Shown here: positions 49,573-58,038 of the stretch, one piece after another
How positions within the stretch are numbered: the stretch's first letter is position 1
Layout: each line of letters opens with the position of its first letter
Source: Chloroflexota bacterium
Lineage (GTDB): Bacteria; Chloroflexota; Anaerolineae; J036; Brachytrichaceae
Length of the DNA: 61,110 nucleotides
NCBI GenBank assembly: GCA_021788625.1
Contig: JAJYKL010000013.1
Span: 1-61,110, forward strand
Direction of reading: 5' to 3'
Position numbers and translations under genes: made by a program
The notes under the pieces: model-generated
What the model saw: the letters and a program-made list of their open reading frames with translations, nothing else
Told to the model about the DNA's origin: nothing
The model's database searches: none

Positions 49573-50571
49573 TCAGTGTGCCTGCAAGAGGTTGAGCAGA
49601 GCCCGGTCAAGCTTATGACCATGCCAGTCTTCATACGATACGTCCGGACGCTGACTGTCGAGAATACCGAATGCACCGCGCAGGTTCCACAGCGCGTAGC
49701 CGATGTTGTGCATTGTCAGGATATCCAACACATCGCTAAGCCAATGCAGGACGATGTCATGCGGTGTATGTATGAAAGCGCCACCTTCACCACAATGCAC
49801 ACCTGTGCCTTGAGCGACCAGATCCGTCCATCTGGCGTAATGAGCTTCCAGCGTGCTGCGATTCCAGGCTTGACCGTCGTTGTTCCATCCACCTGGCCAT
49901 TGGGGAAACGGATATGTTTCACCTTTCACCCACGAAGCGCCATAATGACTGATGCCCATCGGCAGATAGGCACGGCAACTCTGCGAAACACCCAGGTCCG
50001 TTAATTCCGGCATTGGCCAGTTCGCCCAGCTAAGCCCATCTAGTATGATCATTCGCTGCGGATCTATGGAGCGAATGGCGGCTACCGCCGTACGCATGAC
50101 TCGTGAGTGATCTTCTCTCGTCATGACCACCGTATCGGGGGCAGCAGGCTCATTGACCAGGTTAAAGCTGAGTTTATCTGCTGGTATTCCCGCATAACGG
50201 CGAGCAAACGTGGTCCAATGTAGACAAAAATCGTCCAATGCCTGGTTATCTTTCCACAAGTTGTAAGGTTCGTTACGCTCTCGATTGACGGAATAACCCG
50301 GTGCGCGGTGGAAATTCAAGCAGGTGTGCATTCCGTATCGGAGGCCCAGTTCGACGGCTCGGTCCACCTTTTTCAACATTGGTTCGTAAAACCGTCTCGG
50401 GTCATTGCCATCGATCCAGAGGGTGTAGCACATCGGCAGGCGCACAAAATCGAAACCCCAGTCTGCCATCCAGCGGTAGTCATCCTCTTGTACATCACCC
50501 ACTGAATGCATGGTGAAGAAATCCAGAAGATTAAATCCGCGCCAATGCGGAAGTTTATTGGTTTCACGCAT
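49573..50571 (-). CDS. GH5-family glycoside hydrolase, cytoplasmic
   Basis: A 332-residue (beta/alpha)8 enzyme of the GH5 type. WRGFNLLDFF, FVRLPMCYTLW and MHTCLNFHRAPGY are typical strands. The acid/base Glu is in FNLVNEPA, and the nucleophile Glu in GVHCGEGGAF. GH5 includes endo-glucanases, mannanases and exo-acting beta-glucosidases or mannosidases; with a GH2 beta-mannosidase and a GH36 alpha-galactosidase near, a mannan-oligosaccharide substrate is plausible but unproven. No signal peptide. It begins two bases after the ADP-ribosylglycohydrolase-family stop, so the two are coupled. Confidence 0.87.
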   Translation of the reverse strand: MRETNKLPHWRGFNLLDFFTMHSVGDVQEDDYRWMADWGFDFVRLPMCYTLWIDGNDPRRFYEPMLKKVDRAVELGLRYGMHTCLNFHRAPGYSVNRERNEPYNLWKDNQALDDFCLHWTTFARRYAGIPADKLSFNLVNEPAAPDTVVMTREDHSRVMRTAVAAIRSIDPQRMIILDGLSWANWPMPELTDLGVSQSCRAYLPMGISHYGASWVKGETYPFPQWPGGWNNDGQAWNRSTLEAHYARWTDLVAQGTGVHCGEGGAFIHTPHDIVLHWLSDVLDILTMHNIGYALWNLRGAFGILDSQRPDVSYEDWHGHKLDRALLNLLQAH

Positions 50572-50572
50572 A

Positions 50573-52129
50573 TTACATCAGATTTCCATTCAGAAGTGTA
50601 ATGGGCACCAGCATCACGGTAGGCCGGCCTGCGATGGTGAGCTCGACAACGGCGCGATTCATGGGTGAGCGCACAGCAGGCGCCTCCAAACGGAATGTCA
50701 CGTCGAGTGGTTTACCCAGCTGACCGGGCAGCGACAATAACGCGCCATCTGCCGCGGGACTTACCTTCCATCCTTCGGGCAGATACCAGTGCAAGTTGAG
50801 ATTCGCCTGTATTTTGTAGTGGTTATGAATATGCAATTTGACCGTGGTGGGCTGACCATCACAGATGAGAGGACCTGCTGCGCCGTAGTCCACCCCCACC
50901 GTAAAGTCCTGGAAACGGAAAACAGGCCTACCCATATTAGCGAAAAGTGCCTCGCGCACCTTGTCACCATTTAGCAGCTCCGGTTTCAAATCGCTCAACT
51001 CGGTAGGCGCTTCACTGAGCATGGGCATCGTGGCGCGCAAGCGAGAACCAGATGCCTTCGGGTGGCGTAAACTCATCCGTTGTGCGATGGCAACGGTACG
51101 ATCCGTCAACACATCGACATCAGCAGGTAGTTGGCTGCCAAACCCACCTAGCTCACCCAGGTTCAGGCAGGCAGTCTTAATCGTGCGCCCGATTGGTGTA
51201 ATCCATTGTGGTGGTATGGCATCGATGCCGTGTAGAATGCCGAAGATGGATCCTGCTGTAGCACCGGTGCAGTCGGTATCTTCACCACAATTGACCGCTG
51301 TTGTGAGCGACCTGGCAAAGTCACCTTCACCATAGAGCAAACCGATCAGCAGCATACCGATGTTGCTGGGTACATCCCATCCCTGTTTGCCCTCTGCAAA
51401 GCCTTTAGCCGTATCATCAGGCGAGGTAGCTTCGGGTAGCAAAAAGAACGAACTGCCCCGATACCCGGCTAACACTGCGTCGCGTGCCTCCAGCCAGCTT
51501 TTACCCAATCGATATGCATCAATGACACATTGCACGGCCTTTGCCACCCCACACTCGGGAGGGATATAGGTCAGGGCTATAGTGATCAACTGGTGGATAT
51601 CCGGATGGACAAACGCAGCACTCTCCAGCGCTGCGACGAATACCTCAGCGTAAGTGCCCTCGCCATCGCCATGGTCAAGAATCGCATCCTCATAGGCATA
51701 GCGGGCCGCAATCTGAGGAGCGCCAGGAGCAATGCATGCCCAGATTTCAGACCGAATAAATGCGCCGCAACTATCCTTATAGTCGTTGCCAAAAGTGCCA
51801 CTGAGAGGAGGTGGCAACCCGGCTCGCATATTGATCTTGGCTGTACCGTACTCACTCCAATGTGGCGTGACGTATGTAACCCAATACTCACTCAGGGTAT
51901 GTGCATCGAGGTCCAACCCGCGCTCCTCCAGTGCCACAAGCCAGAGCAGCTGAATATCGAGGTCATCATTAGGGAGCGGCTCGCCGCCTAAATCTTGTGC
52001 ATAAAAGGAGACATGGTTGATCTGACGCCGCCATTCGAATGGCGCCCCAAGTGTGCCGCCAATGTTTTTGCCCATCCAGCATCCGAGAACTTTCTTTCGG
52101 AATTCAATAAGGTTGATATTCATCTTCAT
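50573..52129 (-). CDS. ADP-ribosylglycohydrolase-family protein with C-terminal beta-sandwich
   Basis: A 518-residue protein. The N-terminal ~340 residues have the all-helical ADP-ribosylglycohydrolase (ARH/DraG) fold: VLGCWMGKNIGGTLGAPFEW near the start, NDDLDIQLLWL with the first acidic metal-site residues, and CGEDTDCTGATAGSIFGILHG with the second. The C-terminal ~130 residues look like an immunoglobulin-like beta-sandwich (VKLHIHNHYKIQANLNLHWYLPEGW). Being first in a run with GH5 and GH29, it may act on a glycosidic bond rather than on ADP-ribosylated protein. AAGGAG lies just before the ATG at 52129. Confidence 0.88.
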   Translation of the reverse strand: MKMNINLIEFRKKVLGCWMGKNIGGTLGAPFEWRRQINHVSFYAQDLGGEPLPNDDLDIQLLWLVALEERGLDLDAHTLSEYWVTYVTPHWSEYGTAKINMRAGLPPPLSGTFGNDYKDSCGAFIRSEIWACIAPGAPQIAARYAYEDAILDHGDGEGTYAEVFVAALESAAFVHPDIHQLITIALTYIPPECGVAKAVQCVIDAYRLGKSWLEARDAVLAGYRGSSFFLLPEATSPDDTAKGFAEGKQGWDVPSNIGMLLIGLLYGEGDFARSLTTAVNCGEDTDCTGATAGSIFGILHGIDAIPPQWITPIGRTIKTACLNLGELGGFGSQLPADVDVLTDRTVAIAQRMSLRHPKASGSRLRATMPMLSEAPTELSDLKPELLNGDKVREALFANMGRPVFRFQDFTVGVDYGAAGPLICDGQPTTVKLHIHNHYKIQANLNLHWYLPEGWKVSPAADGALLSLPGQLGKPLDVTFRLEAPAVRSPMNRAVVELTIAGRPTVMLVPITLLNGNLM

Positions 52130-52179
52130 AAACTCCTTGTATAGCTGGCGAATAAACGCGATGTCCTATTCTCACAGCC

Positions 52180-52208
52180 GTTATATTGGGGAAGTATTCT
52201 GCCGACAA
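52180..52208 (-). promoter_or_regulatory. Promoter of the ADP-ribosylglycohydrolase-GH5-GH29 run
   Basis: On the minus strand TTGTCG (52208-52203) and TATAAC (52185-52180) are 17 bases apart. Upstream are short palindromes ATTCAGTGAAT (52225-52235) and TTGGCCAA (52237-52244) that could be operators. Confidence 0.5.
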
Positions 52209-52348
52209 CAGACTCCGGTTGAGTATTCAGTGAATGTTGGCCAATCAACAGGGGTTGAGAAGCATTGGCGCATCTGTTAATTTCCTCACCTCACGGTATG
52301 GGTTGGATTTTACTGATACAAACATTCACCAGTGATGTTTCTTGGCAT

Positions 52349-53722
52349 TTACAAGCTGTCTAGTAAACGTAATGCAACCTGTGTTCTATCTGGTACCACA
52401 CGTACCAGGTTGGTGAAGATTCCGCTATGATTGGCTACTTCTTCATGGAGAGTGGACAGGTAATGTTTGTACGTACGCTCACCTGCCTCTTCCTGTAGAC
52501 GTCGAGCAATGTGACCCGGTAGATAAGCAAGTTTTTCACCAGCATAATGGCTGTCTGGTGGCGCCAGGACTGCAGCCGCAATACTTTCAGCAAGTGCCAT
52601 ACGTTTACATCGAGCACCAGTGTGTGCCTGCGCCATGATTGCCAAAGCGTAGGCCATGCCTAGTGGGTATCCATAAGGTTCCCACAATGCAGACCATCGC
52701 TCCAGGCAGTATTCAGCCCTGCCGCGTGCAGTCTTTGGTCTTCCATCAGCCAAGGCCACGGTGGCATTTTCCAGCTCGATGTATAAGCGGGGTTCCTCAC
52801 TAGAACATAAGCCAAGTGCCTGGGTTAAATGGTATTGGGCTTCTCGATGCTTGCCCATTCGACGATAGACCTGTGAAAGGCGTATATGATCGTAAGCCAG
52901 TTGTTCGTGATCAGGATTATGCATCAATCGCCCACGCAGAGAGGTGAGCAGGTAACGTTCTGCCATGTCGAAGTATCGTATTGCGGCAGGCATCTCTTTG
53001 GTTGTTTCAGCCAGACCGGAGAAGCATAAACCTGCGAAGTGATTGGCGGAAAGTTGAACATCATAATCCAGCGTTTTGCGTAACAGACGAGCGAACAAAC
53101 TGATGGCATGTGCGTAGTTATTGCATACGTATTCCAGCTGAGCCTGAATCAGATCAAAGCGCATCCGCGTGCGTACATCCATCACGCCGTTATAAGTTTG
53201 ATCGATGCGCACAATATCGCGACTGACCGCCTCGTAATCACCCAGTTCGATCCGACAGGATGCCTGTTTCGTTGCCGCAATGGCTGCCATATTGGACGTG
53301 CAACCGAATGCATTCTCGGCTCGTTCGAGATATCTTATGGCAGAATGCAAGTCTCTCCCTGCTTGAACGCTCTGGTGTATCAGGCTGAAACCTTCCTGCA
53401 ACTGATTTGGTTTCGGCTCTCGATCGACTGGATTCCCAACGTAGTTATCGACCGGGAGAAAACCCAACGATTCCGCCACCTCATCGAGGCCCAGGCGCAT
53501 GATCCATTCGGTGCGTTCGATCACATCGGCGTTGGTAGTAATGACGTGATATAGCTTGCCCGCAGATTCCTGACTGAGCGGTTGTTTCTTGTCAAGGAAC
53601 CGAAAAATGATACTTCGGTTCAAGCCTGCCAATTGTGCCAGGCGGCTTTGATTTAGATGATGCCTTTTCATCCACTCGCGCAGTTGCGCTCGTGAGTCAT
53701 CAGTGCTGGCGGAGGTTGTCAT
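52349..53722 (-). CDS. XRE-type HTH regulator with TPR-like repeats
   Basis: A 457-residue protein: an N-terminal helix-turn-helix (LNQSRLAQLAGLNRSIIFRFLDKKQPLS, about 22-50) and a long alpha-helical C-terminal region with tetratricopeptide-like repeats (for example HREAQYHLTQALGLCSSEEPRLY). This layout is seen in peptide- or ligand-sensing regulators. It lies between the GH2 and ADP-ribosylglycohydrolase genes, on the same strand, and is a good candidate to control the locus. I chose ATG 53722; a GTG nine bases earlier is possible. Confidence 0.85.
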   Translation of the reverse strand: MTTSASTDDSRAQLREWMKRHHLNQSRLAQLAGLNRSIIFRFLDKKQPLSQESAGKLYHVITTNADVIERTEWIMRLGLDEVAESLGFLPVDNYVGNPVDREPKPNQLQEGFSLIHQSVQAGRDLHSAIRYLERAENAFGCTSNMAAIAATKQASCRIELGDYEAVSRDIVRIDQTYNGVMDVRTRMRFDLIQAQLEYVCNNYAHAISLFARLLRKTLDYDVQLSANHFAGLCFSGLAETTKEMPAAIRYFDMAERYLLTSLRGRLMHNPDHEQLAYDHIRLSQVYRRMGKHREAQYHLTQALGLCSSEEPRLYIELENATVALADGRPKTARGRAEYCLERWSALWEPYGYPLGMAYALAIMAQAHTGARCKRMALAESIAAAVLAPPDSHYAGEKLAYLPGHIARRLQEEAGERTYKHYLSTLHEEVANHSGIFTNLVRVVPDRTQVALRLLDSL

Positions 53723-54074
53723 TCCAAACACTCATGTATATCTAAGTTAACTCTGGTTGATATCTATGAGATTACTGCTTTATACTGATAACTATAAGTG
53801 TTGCTTTGAGCAACAGTTTTGATTTGCGATCCGCAATTGTTTTTAGTAGACTCGTGCCTGCGATGGCATGGGTGGCTTATAAGTCGCAAGGGGTATGTGA
53901 TGCCCACGACTATGTCATGTGATACGCAACCGCGCTTGACGCGGCATGACACGACCAGCGGACCAAGTATGCATGGTCCAGGCCAGGTGGGAGGTCTGAA
54001 GGCATGTATGCTGTTTTCCCGTCTAGTACGGGCAGGTTCGGTCACGGGCATCACAGGTTTCTCCACATGCAGGT
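53723..54074. other. Intergenic region upstream of the regulator
   Basis: No convincing gene in about 350 bases. It contains two hairpins, TGTTGC/GCAACA (53799-53815) and CCGCG/CGCGG (53929-53943). The regulator's own promoter must lie at the low-coordinate end; TATACA about 20 bases before its start is a candidate -10 box. The 3' end of the GH2 transcript also falls here. Confidence 0.4.
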
Positions 54075-56558
54075 TCATGATTGGTACGTGTCGATCAGAC
54101 TATGTACTCTTAAAGCTCTGACCAGCTTGCTCTCTGTTACAGTCTGTGCTGGCTGGACAGATATTGTGGTGGGACGACCTGGGAACAGATGTACGTAGTT
54201 GTCGGAATAGGTGGCGTCTAGCCCTGCAATATCGAGCCAGGTCCATAAGGCGGGGCTTTGAGCAGTGAGCACTACCCCGAACGCTCCATCCTTTTGACGT
54301 GTAACCACCACGTTGATGCCTGGATCAACCAGGTCCAGATGTTTTGGCCGAGCAAACGTAGCAAAGTTGCTGGAGACGCGCTTTCCCTTCACCGAGTACT
54401 CGACCCAGAATAATAGTTGGCGAGGTCCGTATTGGCGAAGATACTTCCCGAGCTCAACGCACTCCACCTGCGTGCTCTTTAGGGGATCGACACCTGCGTT
54501 CTTCCTTCCGCGCGCCAGTACGTCACCCTGAACATTTGTCAACCACCACGCCATGTCACCTCCAGTCAGTTGGCGCATGTCATTGGACAGGTATATTGTT
54601 ACTTTCCCGGTTTGAGCATCTTCGACGGCTGAGATCAGGATGGGGGCGTAGAAGGAGCGCGCCATGTAGTGAAGCGCTTTCCAATGGTGAAGGGAGTCGA
54701 TGGATGACCAGCTGGCAACAGGCCAGCAATCGTCGATCTGCCAGTAAAGCGTACCCATGCCACGTGGCATCTCCCGGCGCCAATGTTCCACAGCATACTT
54801 GATCGCCATTCCCTGTAATACCTGACTCAGTTGCAAGGTCATTTCGAAAGAGGTTGGCAAGCGGAACCAATCCAGCATATATTGAATGATGACAGCGTTG
54901 CCAATACCGCTACGTTGATGCTGCTCCATGATGTAGGAGGTGATATTGCGATCCTGAGCGCTAGTGTAGCCAAACACCGTGCGTGGCTCAGGGAACGACT
55001 GGAAACCGAATTCACTATTGAAGCGGTGTTTACAGGTTCGGTACCACTCGAAAGGCTTGCGCCCATGCCATACGTCCCACAGGTGCGCATCGCCCATGGT
55101 GGGATTATTAAAGTCGGAGCGGTCGCCATGTGGTGTATGGGGACTGGAAGGCCAATAACTACGCTGTGGATCCAGTTCATGGGTCACTTCAGGCAACAGT
55201 CTGTCGAACAACTTGCTATAGTCATCCCAGCTCATGGTGTGATCAGTCCATTTGGGACCGACCAATCCCTGTTCCAACTCATTGTTGCCACACCACAATG
55301 CAATACTGGCGTGGTGACGTAACCGGTATACTGTATCTTGAGCCTCGGCGCGCACATTCTGCAGGAAATCTGCATCGAAAGTGGGATATGCTGAACAGGC
55401 AAACATGAAATCTTGCCAGACACAAATGCCGAGTTCATCACACAGGTTATAAAAAACGTCCTGTTCATAGATGCCCCCACCCCACACGCGAAGCATATTC
55501 ATATTCGCATCGCGCACGCTGACGAGTAAATCGCGATACTGAGCATCGGAAACGGCGTTAACAAATGTATCAGGCGGGATCCAATCACCACCTTTGGCGA
55601 AGAACGGTACACCATTCACTACAAACTGAAACGACTCGCCCCATTCATCTGGATGGCGATCCAGGACCAAAGTCCGCAAACCAATCCGTCGCATGGTGCT
55701 ATCGAGCACCTTATTGTCAGAGCTAAGTAGTTCTATCGAAACATCGTATAGCGGTTGGTCACCCAGGTTATTTGGCCACCATAGTTGTGGGTCGGGGATG
55801 CTTATTTTTGCCACTTCCGATGCAGGCATGTGGATTTCGCCGACAACTGCTCCTAAATGGGATACGCTTACGTGCACCTGCATCGACAACGCGCGCGTTG
55901 TCTCCAGTTCGGGTCTAATAGTCAGGATGACTTGGCCTGGCGTGCTATGGTCTTGCTCGACTCCCACCCCCGTCAAGCGCGCGGTATCGAAGGCAACCAG
56001 CTCAATGCTTCGCCAGATACCACAGGTGATCAATACAGGTCCCCAGTCCCAACCATAATTGCAAGGCTCTTTACGAACATAAGCGCGTCCTGCGATCTCG
56101 TGCGGCGCCTGCCAACCGGGCATTGCGAATTCAGCCTGTTTTCGGCGGATATACGGCACGGTTGACTCAAAGGTAATGTCAATACTGTTTTGCCCTGGGT
56201 GCAATAGCTGTTTGACGTCAAACTCCCATATGCGGAACATATTGTCGGTTCGGCCTACTTCCGTTCCGTTCAAGAGTAAGGTAGCCAGTGTATCCAGGCC
56301 ATCGCAGCGCAGAAATACATGCTCGTGCTGCAGCAGACTGGCTGGAACCCGGAACGTCCGGGAGTACTGCCAATCCGCTTCACCAATCCACTGCAGTTTT
56401 TGCTCATTGTCACGATAATACGGATCGGGAATTTTGCCGGCAGCTTGCAGGTCGGTGTGGATACACCCAGGCACAGTTGCCTTCACCCTGTTGGTCTGTT
56501 TTCCGCCAGCGTTCACCTGCGCAGCATGCCAGGTCCCGTTCAGGTCGATTTTCTGCAT
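54075..56558 (-). CDS. GH2 beta-mannosidase
   Basis: An 827-residue family 2 glycosidase of the beta-mannosidase branch. The sugar-binding domain starts MQKIDLNGTWHAAQV, with VPGCIHTDLQAAGKIPDP and the distinctive FRCDGLDTLATLLLNG-like segment. YNYGWDWGP-like CNYGWDWGPVL is a beta-mannosidase signature. In the barrel, FFAKGGDWIPPDTF and MLRVWGGGIYE precede the acid/base Glu in WCGNNELEQG, and the nucleophile Glu is in FNSEFGFQSFP. No signal peptide, so it works inside the cell on short mannosides. It follows GH32 by 93 bases on the same strand. Confidence 0.94.
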   Translation of the reverse strand: MQKIDLNGTWHAAQVNAGGKQTNRVKATVPGCIHTDLQAAGKIPDPYYRDNEQKLQWIGEADWQYSRTFRVPASLLQHEHVFLRCDGLDTLATLLLNGTEVGRTDNMFRIWEFDVKQLLHPGQNSIDITFESTVPYIRRKQAEFAMPGWQAPHEIAGRAYVRKEPCNYGWDWGPVLITCGIWRSIELVAFDTARLTGVGVEQDHSTPGQVILTIRPELETTRALSMQVHVSVSHLGAVVGEIHMPASEVAKISIPDPQLWWPNNLGDQPLYDVSIELLSSDNKVLDSTMRRIGLRTLVLDRHPDEWGESFQFVVNGVPFFAKGGDWIPPDTFVNAVSDAQYRDLLVSVRDANMNMLRVWGGGIYEQDVFYNLCDELGICVWQDFMFACSAYPTFDADFLQNVRAEAQDTVYRLRHHASIALWCGNNELEQGLVGPKWTDHTMSWDDYSKLFDRLLPEVTHELDPQRSYWPSSPHTPHGDRSDFNNPTMGDAHLWDVWHGRKPFEWYRTCKHRFNSEFGFQSFPEPRTVFGYTSAQDRNITSYIMEQHQRSGIGNAVIIQYMLDWFRLPTSFEMTLQLSQVLQGMAIKYAVEHWRREMPRGMGTLYWQIDDCWPVASWSSIDSLHHWKALHYMARSFYAPILISAVEDAQTGKVTIYLSNDMRQLTGGDMAWWLTNVQGDVLARGRKNAGVDPLKSTQVECVELGKYLRQYGPRQLLFWVEYSVKGKRVSSNFATFARPKHLDLVDPGINVVVTRQKDGAFGVVLTAQSPALWTWLDIAGLDATYSDNYVHLFPGRPTTISVQPAQTVTESKLVRALRVHSLIDTYQS

Positions 56559-56651
56559 CGTTCATCCTCCCGTTGGTGGTTTCGAAGTTCACAATTGTTT
56601 TTTGGTTCTTTACAGGGCTGGCCGTCAGTGTGCCACCGCCTGCCTTTAGCT

Positions 56652-58025
56652 TCAAATCCAGGCGGAGCGGAGCTCAAAGAGTGTCATCGCCAACACCTTT
56701 ACATTACTCGAGGCATGGAAAGTCAGGCTTCGATCAGACGGGTCTGGTACGTAGCATGAGGTTAAGGAGACCTGCCCATCATTCACGAACACTTCCAATG
56801 AAGTGCGGTCCAGTAGTAATCGAATTTTTATACGCCGATTTTCCGGTTTCGCTTCGCAAGAGCGATCTATTACCGTGATCAGCTTTTCGGCAACTGAATA
56901 ACTCATCGTCTGGCCATGCAGGATGAAGTTGAACACATCCAGCTCACCAACCTCGATCTCCGCTTGTAGGTCAACCAGCTCACTCTCTATCCCAGCGAGG
57001 GGATTTTCCCCAGGTTGCATAGTGAGGTTCTGCCAGGTGTGCTTCCGAGAATACAGGGTGGCAATCTCTGGTACCGGCTGGCGAACCAACCGCAACCCTT
57101 GGTCAGTCTGGCGTAAGGCCATCTCACACGGGAACGACATTTGTTGGTTAAATGGCATGCCAGGATATCGACCGCCAGCCATCCAGGCGATCTGAATACG
57201 CCGTGCACCGGGTGCGTCGCTAAAAGTTTGCACGGCATAATAGTTCGCTCCGTAGTCGACCTGCAGTGGACCTTCCTCTGGAGTAAAGCGCGTGCCGTCG
57301 AAGGTACCGACCAGGTAACGTCCGTTCGCTCCGGTGAACACCCAGTACTCCTGCCCAGTACCTGACGCTGTGGGATCATTTTGCACACGCATTGGGAAGA
57401 AATCGGGGCACTCGGAGCTACCAGGCATTTCAAGGTCATGCAGGTATGTCCATTCCTTCAGATTCGATGACGCAAAGAAGCCGTAGACATGGTCATGCAA
57501 ATACAAAGCCATGACCCATTCATGCCGTGGTGCATTCCACACCACCTTGGGATCGCGGTTCTGGCCTGCCACATTCCCCAGGACCGGATTGCCGGGATAT
57601 TTGGTCCAGGTGCGACCACGGTCAAGACTGTACGCGATACATTGAGTGAATAATTGCCCCTGAGACTCAATAGTTGTGCCACCTGCAGCCGTGTAAATAG
57701 CTACGATGGGTTTCTCGGTTCCGATCTGGAAGCCGGACGTATTTTCACCGTCCACCACGGCCGAGCCAGACCAGATGGATCCAAGCTGATCAGGCAGGAT
57801 GGCATGTGGTTGAATTTCCCAATGCACCAGGTCCGGGCTGATGGCGTGCCCCCAGATTTTATAGTCGCCATCGGACCCCGAAGGGGCGATATTGGGGTTG
57901 TATTGGTAGAACAGGTGATACTCACCTTTGTAGTACACCAGGCCATTGGGGTCGTTAAGCCAATTCACACGTGCCGTAAAGTGGAATTGAGGGCGGTATG
58001 GTTCGTGAAAAAGGTTACTGGACAT
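56652..58025 (-). CDS. GH32 fructan/sucrose hydrolase
   Basis: A 457-residue five-bladed propeller enzyme with a C-terminal beta-sandwich. The nucleophile Asp is in NWLNDPNG (about 21-28), the transition-state Asp in QNRDPKV, and the acid/base Glu in SSECPDFFP. LFYQYNP and WSGSAVV are conserved. It cleaves beta-fructosidic bonds in levan, inulin or sucrose; specificity cannot be decided here. No signal peptide. It starts 13 bases after the GH36 stop and is probably cotranscribed with it. Confidence 0.94.
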   Translation of the reverse strand: MSSNLFHEPYRPQFHFTARVNWLNDPNGLVYYKGEYHLFYQYNPNIAPSGSDGDYKIWGHAISPDLVHWEIQPHAILPDQLGSIWSGSAVVDGENTSGFQIGTEKPIVAIYTAAGGTTIESQGQLFTQCIAYSLDRGRTWTKYPGNPVLGNVAGQNRDPKVVWNAPRHEWVMALYLHDHVYGFFASSNLKEWTYLHDLEMPGSSECPDFFPMRVQNDPTASGTGQEYWVFTGANGRYLVGTFDGTRFTPEEGPLQVDYGANYYAVQTFSDAPGARRIQIAWMAGGRYPGMPFNQQMSFPCEMALRQTDQGLRLVRQPVPEIATLYSRKHTWQNLTMQPGENPLAGIESELVDLQAEIEVGELDVFNFILHGQTMSYSVAEKLITVIDRSCEAKPENRRIKIRLLLDRTSLEVFVNDGQVSLTSCYVPDPSDRSLTFHASSNVKVLAMTLFELRSAWI

Positions 58026-58038
58026 CGTACCTCGCGAT

